Under the pieces are notes generated by a model. It had not been told where the DNA came from, did not search any database, and saw nothing but the letters and a program-made list of their open reading frames with translations. This document shows positions 1 to 5,528 of a stretch of 6,682 nt of DNA, in pieces (positions within the stretch are counted from its first letter, which is position 1; every line of letters begins with the position of its first letter). Origin of the DNA: Marinobacterium_E sp035458585 (GTDB taxonomy: Bacteria > Pseudomonadota > Gammaproteobacteria > Pseudomonadales > Balneatricaceae); NCBI GenBank assembly GCA_035458585.1, contig DATHZN010000017.1, positions 1-6,682 of the forward strand. Reading direction: 5' to 3'. A program made the translations under genes and the position numbers.

Positions 1-1
1 C

Positions 2-406
2 GCTTTGGGTGAGTCTATCCGTTCAGCTGCTCTAGCGCGTAACGCGCCAGTGACAATCGAAATTCGCACGCCTACGCGCCGCCTCTATTTTTCAGCGCTA
101 CCGGGGTCAACACCTGATAACGAAAAATGGGCGTACTTGAAGACCCAGACAGTGTTTCAATGTCACAACTCCTCCATGCTCGCAGGTTTGAAGCTGGAGG
201 CCGAGGGGCGCTTGCAGTATCCAGATGCTTTGTTGCCCCCAGATAAGTATGTTTTGCACGGGGGTGCTTTTCCTATCCGGGTAAGAGGTGCCGGCCTTGT
301 GGCTGCCGTGGGAATTTCGGGGCTTCCCTCCATTGAGGATCACCAGCTATCGACTCTGGCGATTGAAAAGATGATTAGGATAGATGAAATCTCCTTACCC
401 AGCTAA
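2..406 (+). CDS. UPF0303 / heme-degrading-domain family protein, 5' end outside the window
   Basis: The reading frame is open to the left edge and ends at TAA 404-406. The 134 visible residues match what I recall of the UPF0303 (DUF336-like, 'heme-degrading domain') family. There is an ALPGSTPDN segment near residue 32 counted from the TTG codon at 5. A conserved HGGAFPIRV block lies near residues 85-93, followed by a glycine-rich strand and VGISGLPSIEDH near 102-113. Family members are usually about 155-165 residues, so some 25 N-terminal residues should lie upstream; the TTG at 5 is only the first start-like codon in view and is unlikely to be the real start. The fold is the small alpha/beta domain shared with HbpS/GlcG-like proteins. 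The biochemical role is poorly defined, and heme handling is inferred from the family name only. The cupin gene follows after 61 bp on the same strand. Confidence 0.8.
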   Translation, partial: ALGESIRSAALARNAPVTIEIRTPTRRLYFSALPGSTPDNEKWAYLKTQTVFQCHNSSMLAGLKLEAEGRLQYPDALLPPDKYVLHGGAFPIRVRGAGLVAAVGISGLPSIEDHQLSTLAIEKMIRIDEISLPS

Positions 407-467
407 ACCGAAACGCTGATAACAGACTAAAACAGAATCACAGTTACCAAACCAATGAAGAAGAGCT

Positions 468-1130
468 ATGCGCCTTAACGCTGATTTCGATACACAAGTA
501 GTTATTCGCCCAGAACAATACGAGTGGCGGGACTCACCAATGTCGGGGGTTGAGCGCATGATGCTGGACCGGATCGGTGATGAGGTGGCGCGGGCTACGA
601 GCCTCGTGCGCTATGCGCCTAACTCCGCCTTCTCACCGCATCGCCATGATGGCGGAGAGGAGATCCTGGTGCTTGATGGCGTATTTAGCGACGAGCACGG
701 TGATTACCCGGTTGGAACTTACATCCGCAACCCGATTGGTACTCTGCATACACCGGTCATTGGTAGTGAGGGGGCCACTATCTTCGTAAAACTCCATCAA
801 TTTGATGCGGACGATAGCGCGCAAAAAGCGATCGATACCCGTGCCGGTGTCTGGTACCCCGGTCTTGTTGAGGGTTTGAGCGTGATGCCACTGCATCAGC
901 ACAAACACGAAAATGTAGCGTTGGTGCGTTGGGCACCCAATACCCAGTTCAATCCACATCGGCACTGGGGCGGTGAGGAGATACTGGTGCTTGAGGGAAC
1001 GTTCCACGATGAGCACGGCGAGTACCCTGCTGGGAGCTGGCTACGCTCTCCACACCTGAGTCAACATACACCCTTTACCAAGTCTGATGGTGCTCTGATC
1101 TATGTAAAGACCGGACACTTAACCAGCTGA
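468..1130 (+). CDS. Double ChrR-like cupin domain protein
   Basis: A 220-residue cytosolic protein without signal peptide, built from two copies of a small beta-barrel cupin. Copy one carries PHRHDGGEEILVLDG (metal-ligand candidates His58, His60, Glu64) and a later His94. Copy two carries PHRHWGGEEILVLEG (His164, His166, Glu170) and His200. All four ligand positions recur with exactly the same 106-residue offset, so this is an internal duplication with both metal sites apparently intact. The arrangement resembles the cupin domain of the anti-sigma factor ChrR (zinc-binding) and ChrR-like dioxygenase-type proteins. No N-terminal zinc anti-sigma domain and no neighbouring sigma factor are visible, so an anti-sigma role is not supported. 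The ATG at 468 is preceded by purine-rich GAAGAAGAG (457-465), which decides the start. The substrate is unknown; a metal-dependent oxygenase, or a sensor of oxidants or small ligands, are both possible. Confidence 0.85.
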   Translation: MRLNADFDTQVVIRPEQYEWRDSPMSGVERMMLDRIGDEVARATSLVRYAPNSAFSPHRHDGGEEILVLDGVFSDEHGDYPVGTYIRNPIGTLHTPVIGSEGATIFVKLHQFDADDSAQKAIDTRAGVWYPGLVEGLSVMPLHQHKHENVALVRWAPNTQFNPHRHWGGEEILVLEGTFHDEHGEYPAGSWLRSPHLSQHTPFTKSDGALIYVKTGHLTS

Positions 1131-1195
1131 TCCAGTGAGAGTAAGCGGACGGCTCTAATGACCCTAGCTTTTTTATTTGCTCAAAAAATAAACAC

Positions 1196-1224
1196 TTGCC
1201 GCATCTCAAATCACGCGCTATCTT
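1196..1224 (+). promoter_or_regulatory. Sigma70-like promoter of the glycine riboswitch-dadA transcript
   Basis: TTGCCG (1196-1201, 4/6 to the -35 consensus) and TATCTT (1219-1224, 4/6 to the -10) are separated by exactly 17 bp. The predicted start near 1231 falls just ahead of the first riboswitch aptamer, as expected for a leader RNA beginning with the aptamer. An AT-rich stretch (1169-1192) lies immediately upstream and could act as an UP-like element or as the tail of the cupin transcript. Inferred from sequence only. Confidence 0.55.
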
Positions 1225-1236
1225 GCACGACATAAT

Positions 1237-1323
1237 CCGACCGGGAGAGAGCGCCAGTGCTTTGAAGCACCGCGCCGCCGAAGGAGCATGCGCCCCCGCA
1301 AACTCTCAGGCAAAAGGACCGGC
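1237..1323 (+). promoter_or_regulatory. Glycine riboswitch, aptamer I (gcvT element)
   Basis: All hallmark blocks of the glycine (gcvT) aptamer are present in order. P1 is CCGG 1241-1244 with CCGG 1319-1322. P2 is GAGAG 1245-1249 with CTCTC 1303-1307. A P3a arm has an outer GCGC pair (1251-1254/1272-1275) and an inner GTGC/GCAC hairpin (1257-1260/1267-1270). The conserved GCCGAAGGAGCA follows at 1277-1288. A P3b hairpin TGCG/CGCA lies at 1289-1300, and the 3' signature CTCTCAGGCAAAAGGAC ends the element at 1303-1319. The RNA binds glycine directly. It is followed after about 14 nt by a second aptamer, forming the usual tandem arrangement. Confidence 0.95.
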
Positions 1324-1334
1324 GAATTAAATTA

Positions 1335-1437
1335 CATCCGAAGAGCGATCTGTAGCACTTTCAGATCCACCGAAGGAGCAAACATAGCGGTCAGGGGACA
1401 GCTATTGTGAATCTCTCAGGTACCATGACGGAGGGGG
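1335..1437 (+). promoter_or_regulatory. Glycine riboswitch, aptamer II
   Basis: This is the second, more diverged glycine aptamer of the tandem pair. P1 can form from TCCG 1337-1340 with CGGA 1429-1432. P3a is a perfect 6-bp hairpin, GATCTG 1347-1352 with CAGATC 1362-1367. The core ACCGAAGGAGCAAA (1369-1382) keeps the family signature with one change (ACCG for GCCG). P3b is ATAGC/GCTAT (1384-1388/1401-1405), and the 3' block TCTCTCAGGTACCATGACGG (1412-1431) is typical. P2 pairing (GAG 1343-1345 with CTC) is shorter than in aptamer I. The element ends about 63 nt before the dadA ATG, leaving room for an expression platform. Confidence 0.92.
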
Positions 1438-1442
1438 TAGTC

Positions 1443-1494
1443 GGACACGCTGGGCATTTCAGCCCGTCACTGTGCGTCCGCACATTAAGAGTGC
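1443..1494 (+). promoter_or_regulatory. Putative translational expression platform of the riboswitch
   Basis: Between aptamer II and the dadA start, mutually exclusive stems can be drawn. A long stem pairs 1443-1450 with 1472-1479 (GGAC/GTCC, an A.C mismatch, then CGC/GTG with one wobble) and encloses GGGC/GCCC (1452-1455/1462-1465). A competing hairpin is TGTGC/GCACA (1471-1475/1480-1484) with a GTCC loop. A third, short stem is GCAC/GTGC (1480-1483/1491-1494), whose loop holds the likely Shine-Dalgarno AAGAG (1487-1491). If the long stem forms, the competing hairpin is blocked and the Shine-Dalgarno stem is free to form. No U-tract follows any stem, so control of translation fits better than termination. 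This is inference from hand folding. Confidence 0.4.
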
Positions 1495-1500
1495 ACGTCT

Positions 1501-2742
1501 ATGCAAACGATCGCTGTTTTAGGTGCCGGTATTACCGGCGTTACCACTGCTGCAAAACTTCACGAACAGGGTTTCAACGTTACCCTTATCGATCGCCAGC
1601 GCTATGCGGCGATGGAGACCAGTTTTGCCAATGGTGGTCAGTTATCCGCGTCAAATGCAGAGGTGTGGAACACTTGGTCGACGATTCTGAAGGGGCTTAA
1701 GTGGATGCTCCAATCAGATGCGCCGTTACTGGTGAACCCCAAACCCTCTTGGCACAAAATCAGTTGGATGCTGGAATTTATCGGCAATATTCCCAATTAT
1801 GAGCGCAACACCATCGCCACCACCGAACTGGCGGTCTCATCCCGCAGGCATATGCGTGATTTGGCACAACGCTGGGGAGTGGAGTATGACTCTTCAGATT
1901 GCGGAATTTTACATTTCTACTCTGATACTAAAGACCTTGAGCACGCTCGGCGAGTTAATAAGCTGTTGGCCAAAGGTGGGCTCGAGCGAACTGAACTTTC
2001 GCCCGCAGAGATGAGTGAGAAAGAACCGCAGTTGCGCGGCGACTTCGTGGGTGGTTTCTGGACGCCAAGTGACAGTACGGGTGATATCCACAAATTCACC
2101 TTCAGCCTGGCCGAGGCTATTCGCAAGGCCGGCGTGACCTTCTTGATGGAGACTGAGCTGGTTGATGTTAAAACCCAAAAGGATGGTATTCGCCTAACCG
2201 ATTCTAAAGGACGGGAACATGAGTTTGATGCCATCGTTGTGTGTAGCGGCGTGGGTAGCCGGGCGCTGGCCGCTAAGCTTGGGGATCGCGTGAACATCTA
2301 CCCAGTGAAAGGCTACTCCATCACAGTCAACCTGCGTGATGAGCTGAGTCAGCAGAGCGCTCCAACGCGTTCACTGCTGGATGATAAAGCGAAGATTGTG
2401 ACCAGCCGTCTCGGCCCAGACCGTTTCCGTATTGCCGGCACCGCAGAGTTTAACGGCTACAACCGCGATATCCGCGCTGATCGTATTAAGCCGCTGGTTG
2501 AGTGGTGCCAACACTACTTCCCTGGCGTATCAACCGAGAGCGTAGTGCCTTGGGCAGGTTTGCGACCCATGATGCCAAACATGATGCCGCGTCTCGGCCA
2601 GGGTAGGCATTCGCGCGTGTTCTATAACACAGGTCATGGGCATCTGGGCTGGACGCTCTCTGCTGCCACAGCCGACATTACCGCGGCCAACCTAGTGTCA
2701 GCCCGCGAGCGACGCCAGCCGGAGTTTGTTTTAGCCTCGTAA
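1501..2742 (+). CDS. dadA: DadA-like D-amino acid dehydrogenase (FAD-dependent)
   Basis: The 413-residue product belongs to the DAO/DadA flavoprotein family, which oxidises D-amino acids (classically D-alanine) to 2-oxo acids and ammonium, passing electrons to the respiratory chain at the inner face of the membrane. It starts with the FAD dinucleotide fold GAGITG (residues 8-13) and acidic Asp31 ending the second strand. The family block TSFANGGQLSASNA (40-53), GLRP (353-356) and the C-terminal YNTGHGHLGWTLS (375-387) follow. Length is close to the usual 410-430 residues. The ATG at 1501 with AAGAG nine bases upstream is the clear start. Control by the tandem glycine riboswitch suggests that glycine or a glycine-yielding compound is relevant, so glycine/sarcosine or another amino acid may be a substrate; that is inference. 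The segment after GLRP reads MMPNMMPRLG rather than the MTPDGTP type I recall from E. coli DadA. The stop codon sits in the loop of a 6-bp hairpin (AGCCTC/GAGGCT, 2733-2748) lacking a U-tract. Confidence 0.88.
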   Translation: MQTIAVLGAGITGVTTAAKLHEQGFNVTLIDRQRYAAMETSFANGGQLSASNAEVWNTWSTILKGLKWMLQSDAPLLVNPKPSWHKISWMLEFIGNIPNYERNTIATTELAVSSRRHMRDLAQRWGVEYDSSDCGILHFYSDTKDLEHARRVNKLLAKGGLERTELSPAEMSEKEPQLRGDFVGGFWTPSDSTGDIHKFTFSLAEAIRKAGVTFLMETELVDVKTQKDGIRLTDSKGREHEFDAIVVCSGVGSRALAAKLGDRVNIYPVKGYSITVNLRDELSQQSAPTRSLLDDKAKIVTSRLGPDRFRIAGTAEFNGYNRDIRADRIKPLVEWCQHYFPGVSTESVVPWAGLRPMMPNMMPRLGQGRHSRVFYNTGHGHLGWTLSAATADITAANLVSARERRQPEFVLAS

Positions 2743-2820
2743 GAGGCTGAAAAACCACCGCATTGGGCAGCGCGCTGAGGAGTCATTCATCTGCGTGCCG
2801 CCCTTTATTTACCTGTGACC

Positions 2821-2867
2821 TAGCGCTGGGTTGGTCTCTATGCACCCTCTTCAGCCCAAGAGCGCTA
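2821..2867. repeat. Intergenic inverted repeat between convergent dadA and yghU
   Basis: Arms TAGCGCT (2821-2827) and AGCGCTA (2861-2867) are perfect reverse complements. After a 3-nt bulge (AAG 2858-2860) the stem continues with GGGTTG/CAGCCC (2828-2833/2852-2857, one G.U pair in the + strand RNA). It lies 79 bp after the dadA stop and 29 bp beyond the yghU stop, where a shared 3'-end structure would be expected, but neither strand shows a U-tract. It could protect the dadA mRNA 3' end, mark a non-canonical terminator, or be a protein site. The rest of the 153-bp gap shows nothing I can name. Confidence 0.4.
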
Positions 2868-2895
2868 GCAAACGCGTACACTCTACTTCGGGCTT

Positions 2896-3774
2896 TTAGG
2901 CTACATCGGGCTCGCTTTTGTTACTTTCCAATGCTTGGTCGATATCCGCAGCGCTGTGGCGCTCGCGTAGAGTTCCATAGGTCTCGCCCCAGGTGCGATT
3001 CACTATTGCGCCTCGCTGCACGGCTGGCCTCGCTTCCACCTCTCTTGCCCAACGCTGTAGGTTGCGATAACTGGTTACATCCAGGAATTCAGCGGCGTTG
3101 TAAAGCTGCCCCAGTACCAATCCACCGTACCAGGGCCAGACCATCATATCGGCAATGGAGTACTCAGAGCCCGCTAAAAACTGGTGTTTAGCCAGATGCT
3201 GATCCAGAACATCGAGCTGGCGTTTACTCTCCAACGCAAAGCGGTTGATCGGGTATTCAAACTTCTGCGGCGCATAAGCGTAGAAATGACCGAAACCACC
3301 GCCTAAGAAAGGTGCAGAACCCATCTGCCAGAATACCCAGTTCATACACTCAGTGCGTGACGAGAAATCTTTCGGTATGAACTTTCCGAATCGCTCAGCT
3401 AAATAGAGCACGATGGAGCCTGACTCAAATATACGTTGGGGCGGAGTGACACTATGATCCATCATCGCCGGAATCTTGGAGTTCGGGTTAGCCTCCACAA
3501 AGCCTGAGCTAAACTGGTCGCCCTCCATGATGTCGACGAACCAAGCGTCATACTCAGCCTCATGTACCCCTGCCGCAAGCAGCTCTTCGAGCATAATCGT
3601 CACTTTAATGCCGTTAGGCGTGGCCAACGAGTAGAGCTGAAAGGGGTGCTCTCCCACCGGCAGCGCTTTTTCATGGGTTGCACCAGCGGTGGGACGGTTG
3701 ATACTGGCGAACTTACCGCCGTTACCAGGTTCCCATTTCCAAACTTTGGGAGGCGTGTACGTCTCAGAACTCAT
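2896..3774 (-). CDS. yghU: Glutathione-dependent disulfide-bond oxidoreductase, YghU/Nu-class GST
   Basis: The 292-residue product aligns by eye along its whole length with E. coli YghU (about 288 residues), a Nu-class glutathione transferase homologue that binds two glutathiones and has disulfide-bond reductase activity with little classical transferase activity. Shared blocks are VWKWEPGNGG near the N-terminus and THEKALPVGEHPFQLYSL (33-50). The active-site loop TPNG has Thr52 and Asn54. NPNSKIPA (96-103) carries the cis-proline of the thioredoxin-like fold, and ESGSI (117-121) binds the glutathione gamma-glutamyl group. The all-helical half has FLGGGFGHFY (156-165) and the N-capping SIADM (206-210). 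The N-terminal extension before the thioredoxin fold is typical of YghU. The minus-strand start ATG has GAGGG about ten bases upstream. It is a cytosolic monocistronic gene, convergent with dadA and divergent from the sensor gene. It likely serves thiol or peroxide homeostasis. Confidence 0.95.
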   Translation of the reverse strand: MSSETYTPPKVWKWEPGNGGKFASINRPTAGATHEKALPVGEHPFQLYSLATPNGIKVTIMLEELLAAGVHEAEYDAWFVDIMEGDQFSSGFVEANPNSKIPAMMDHSVTPPQRIFESGSIVLYLAERFGKFIPKDFSSRTECMNWVFWQMGSAPFLGGGFGHFYAYAPQKFEYPINRFALESKRQLDVLDQHLAKHQFLAGSEYSIADMMVWPWYGGLVLGQLYNAAEFLDVTSYRNLQRWAREVEARPAVQRGAIVNRTWGETYGTLRERHSAADIDQALESNKSEPDVA

Positions 3775-3849
3775 GTAAAAACGACCCTCAATAAAATTAA
3801 TGGTGTATCCAGTTACGGAGTAAAACTAGCGTCGGACTATTCCCCCCCT

Positions 3850-3878
3850 TTCATATTTCACACGTTTAGCCCTGTCAC
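3850..3878 (-). promoter_or_regulatory. Predicted sigma70 promoter of yghU
   Basis: On the minus strand GTGACA (3878-3873, 5/6 to TTGACA) and TATGAA (3855-3850, 4/6 to TATAAT) are separated by exactly 17 bp. Transcription would begin near 3843, inside a run of seven G on the minus strand, giving a 5' leader of roughly 70 nt before the yghU ATG. Confidence 0.5.
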
Positions 3879-4073
3879 GCCACTATGAAATTGCGGCATG
3901 CCGGTGGCAGGGACAGCATCGACTGCGCGCATAAGATCAACTGACTTTTACTGCCGCTGAGATCATCAGAGAGGGTATGTTTGTAGAAAAGTGTATTAAC
4001 CCCAGAAGCAAGCACGCAGCGCTGAAGACACTTCGGGATTGGAGGTGCGAAAAGAATTGCTAGAGGAAGTCGC

Positions 4074-4079
4074 TATAAT
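4074..4079 (+). promoter_or_regulatory. Consensus -10 box (TATAAT) upstream of the Cache sensor gene
   Basis: A perfect TATAAT sits 83 bp before the sensor start codon. No hexamer at 15-19 bp upstream resembles TTGACA, and there is no extended -10 TG. If real, the promoter probably needs an activator or is weak. The leader would be about 75-80 nt and contain the hairpin over the Shine-Dalgarno sequence. Confidence 0.4.
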
Positions 4080-4140
4080 GACTGTCAGGAATTGCATATA
4101 TGTCACATCGGGAGTAGTTTGAGGTACGAGCGGAAAAACA

Positions 4141-4156
4141 CCGCCAACAGGCGGGA
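4141..4156 (+). promoter_or_regulatory. Hairpin covering the Shine-Dalgarno of the Cache sensor gene
   Basis: CCGCC (4141-4145) and GGCGG (4150-4154) form a perfect 5-bp GC stem with an AACA tetraloop. The only plausible ribosome binding site, AGGCGGGA (4149-4156), six bases before the ATG at 4163, is mostly inside this stem. Translation initiation should therefore be low unless the stem is opened. Confidence 0.45.
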
Positions 4157-4162
4157 ACTGGT

Positions 4163-5443
4163 ATGAAAATAATAAAAAAACTCTCTCTCAATACCCTTGT
4201 ACTTGCAGTTATCGCCCTAGTCGCCACGTTATCCACAGCGCTAGTGCAGTATCAAAACTACACAACGTCTCTGTCTAACGAAATTAACCGGGTTGAGCAG
4301 AAACATCTGCTTGTGGCGCAAAACCTCTCGTTAGCACTCGACCGCTACCTCACCGACCTATCCTCGCTCAGCGCTTACCTCTGGCAAAGCTTCAAGTCGG
4401 ACAATGACTGGCAACAGACCGCTCGCGAGGTGGGAATTCTTGGCATGGGTGTCAAGAGCGGAGCCGATTACCGGGTATCCATGTTGACGGATGAGGCGTG
4501 GACCGCATCCCTGAATGACTCAGAGGAGCTAAGCGCATTTTTGCAAGAGGGTGGCGAGGGCATCAGGTTTTCCGGACTGATCAATATTGGCACTCAACAG
4601 GTATTTGTGATTGCAAAAAGCATAGATGCCAGTCACTACTTCACACTTCTGCCGCTTGACTATATCCGTAAGATTCAGGCCAGTATTCAGTTCGGTGATC
4701 GCGGTCACTCGGCGATTTTTGACCAGCACGGCACAATACTGGCGCACCCAAGTGCCAAGCTTCAAGCCGCCGGGGCAAACCTGTCGAAGCTGTCGGTTGT
4801 GCAGCAAATGATGGCTGGCGGCACCGGTGTGGCATTCTTCTACTCTCCCCCTATGGCAGCCGATATGGTGGCCGGCTACACCACCCTTGAAAAGGCAGGC
4901 TGGGGCATCATGGTTCCTCAGCCCTTGATGGAGATTGAACAGGGAGTCATTGACGATATCGGCAAGGGTACGCTGATTGGTGCTGTCGCTCTTATCTTTT
5001 TTATATTCTTGGGTTACCTGCTGTCGAAACGGCTAACCTCCTCCTTGTCGCGTAATATTATCGACCTGAAAAGCATCAGCGAAGGTGAGGAACTGGTGCT
5101 CGGTGAACGAAATGATATTTCCAGAGAGAGTCTTGCGCTGAGCCAGGCTCTAGTGACTACCGCGCAACAGGTGCGTGCCTCGAAAACACGTCTTTCCGAG
5201 GCACTGGATGCAGCGCGTGAAAATATCCACCAACAGAACCAGTTCATCGACCATATCAATCACAGTATTCGAACTCCGTTGAATGGCATCGCCGGCGCTG
5301 GTGAGCTGCTGGATACCGACGCCTCCGAAACGGAGATAAATGAGTATCGCGAAATTATACTGAGTTCAGTGACTGAAATTACGACGATACTCGAAGAGCA
5401 GTTCGAGTCTCGGGAGCTCGTTAAGCAGGCGCAAGAGGTCTGA
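4163..5443 (+). CDS. Membrane double-Cache sensor with HisKA phosphotransfer domain, lacking the ATPase domain
   Basis: A 426-residue inner-membrane protein. A first membrane helix lies at about residues 9-29. A periplasmic region of about 235 residues reads as a dCache_1 sensor; typical blocks are QFGDRGHSAIFDQHGTILAHP (176-196), a repeated-module segment to about 225, and EKAGWGIMVPQPL (243-255). A second helix lies at about 267-288. A HAMP-like linker and coiled coil (about 290-360) lead to a HisKA H-box, HINHSIRTPLNGI (364-376), with phospho-acceptor His367. The second dimerization helix (EINEYREIILSSVTEITTIL, 391-410) is complete, then the protein stops 16 residues later. The N, G1, F and G2 boxes of HATPase_c are absent, and the acidic residue that normally follows the histidine (HE/HD) is Ser368. 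It therefore probably cannot autophosphorylate; it may pass or remove phosphate, or act as a scaffold or a partner of another kinase. The receiver gene 85 bp downstream is the obvious partner. The ATG at 4163 is chosen because the membrane helix follows directly. Confidence 0.85.
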   Translation: MKIIKKLSLNTLVLAVIALVATLSTALVQYQNYTTSLSNEINRVEQKHLLVAQNLSLALDRYLTDLSSLSAYLWQSFKSDNDWQQTAREVGILGMGVKSGADYRVSMLTDEAWTASLNDSEELSAFLQEGGEGIRFSGLINIGTQQVFVIAKSIDASHYFTLLPLDYIRKIQASIQFGDRGHSAIFDQHGTILAHPSAKLQAAGANLSKLSVVQQMMAGGTGVAFFYSPPMAADMVAGYTTLEKAGWGIMVPQPLMEIEQGVIDDIGKGTLIGAVALIFFIFLGYLLSKRLTSSLSRNIIDLKSISEGEELVLGERNDISRESLALSQALVTTAQQVRASKTRLSEALDAARENIHQQNQFIDHINHSIRTPLNGIAGAGELLDTDASETEINEYREIILSSVTEITTILEEQFESRELVKQAQEV

Positions 5444-5459
5444 CAGCATGAGAGTCAGA
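5439..5459 (+). other. Small stem-loop at the sensor stop codon
   Basis: TCTGAC (5439-5444) and GTCAGA (5454-5459) form a perfect 6-bp stem with a 9-nt loop; the TGA stop (5441-5443) lies in the left arm. No U-tract follows directly, so it is not a classical terminator and transcription may continue into the receiver gene. The remaining gap to 5528 holds a GC-rich stretch with the palindromes GGCGCC and GCTCGAGC and then ATTTTTAC. I see no remnant of an ATPase domain in it. Confidence 0.3.
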
Positions 5460-5528
5460 GGGGCCTGGCGCCTGAGGGCTCGAGCAACTAGATTTTTACT
5501 GTGTGTCGACTAATTCAAAGAGGACGAT

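Larger units (their letters stand above)
3775..4162. other. 388-bp divergent intergenic region, yghU / Cache sensor
   Basis: This gap carries the promoters of both divergent genes. Besides the promoter elements listed separately it contains a run of seven C on the + strand (3842-3848) and the 10-bp palindrome CGGCATGCCG (3894-3903). A bulged stem can form from CCCT with AGGG and GCCAC with GTGGC around 3870-3912. A small dyad CTGA-N5-TCAG lies at 3957-3969, and the hexamer AGATCA occurs twice (3934-3939 and 3960-3965). Any of these could be operator sites, but none matches a motif I can name. No convincing small gene or terminator is seen. Confidence 0.5.

Noticed and set aside
1407..1700. 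97-codon plus-strand frame starting within aptamer II
   Set aside because: It overlaps the conserved riboswitch and the dadA N-terminus in another frame, and its product resembles no family.
2733..2748. AGCCTC-GTAA-GAGGCT hairpin at the dadA stop as an intrinsic terminator
   Set aside because: On the + strand it is followed by GAAAAA, not T; on the - strand the T-run precedes the stem. Terminator geometry fails on both strands.
2763..3191. 142-codon plus-strand frame after dadA
   Set aside because: It lies mostly antisense to the well-supported yghU gene, and its arginine/serine-rich product looks like a shadow translation.
3894..3912. CGGCATGCCG palindrome and flanking GC-rich stems as a REP-type element
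   Set aside because: It occurs once in the window and matches no repeat family I can name; kept only as a note in the intergenic entry.
3977..4063. 28-codon frame (MFVEKCIN...) after GAGAGGG in the divergent region
   Set aside because: The binding-site spacing is only about two bases, there is no recognisable product, and it lies upstream of the TATAAT box; chance is the simpler reading.
5444..5528. Remnant of a HATPase domain or frameshifted kinase between sensor and receiver
   Set aside because: The gap is 85 bp; reading through the stop gives 15 unrelated codons before another stop, with no N-box or G-box pattern.
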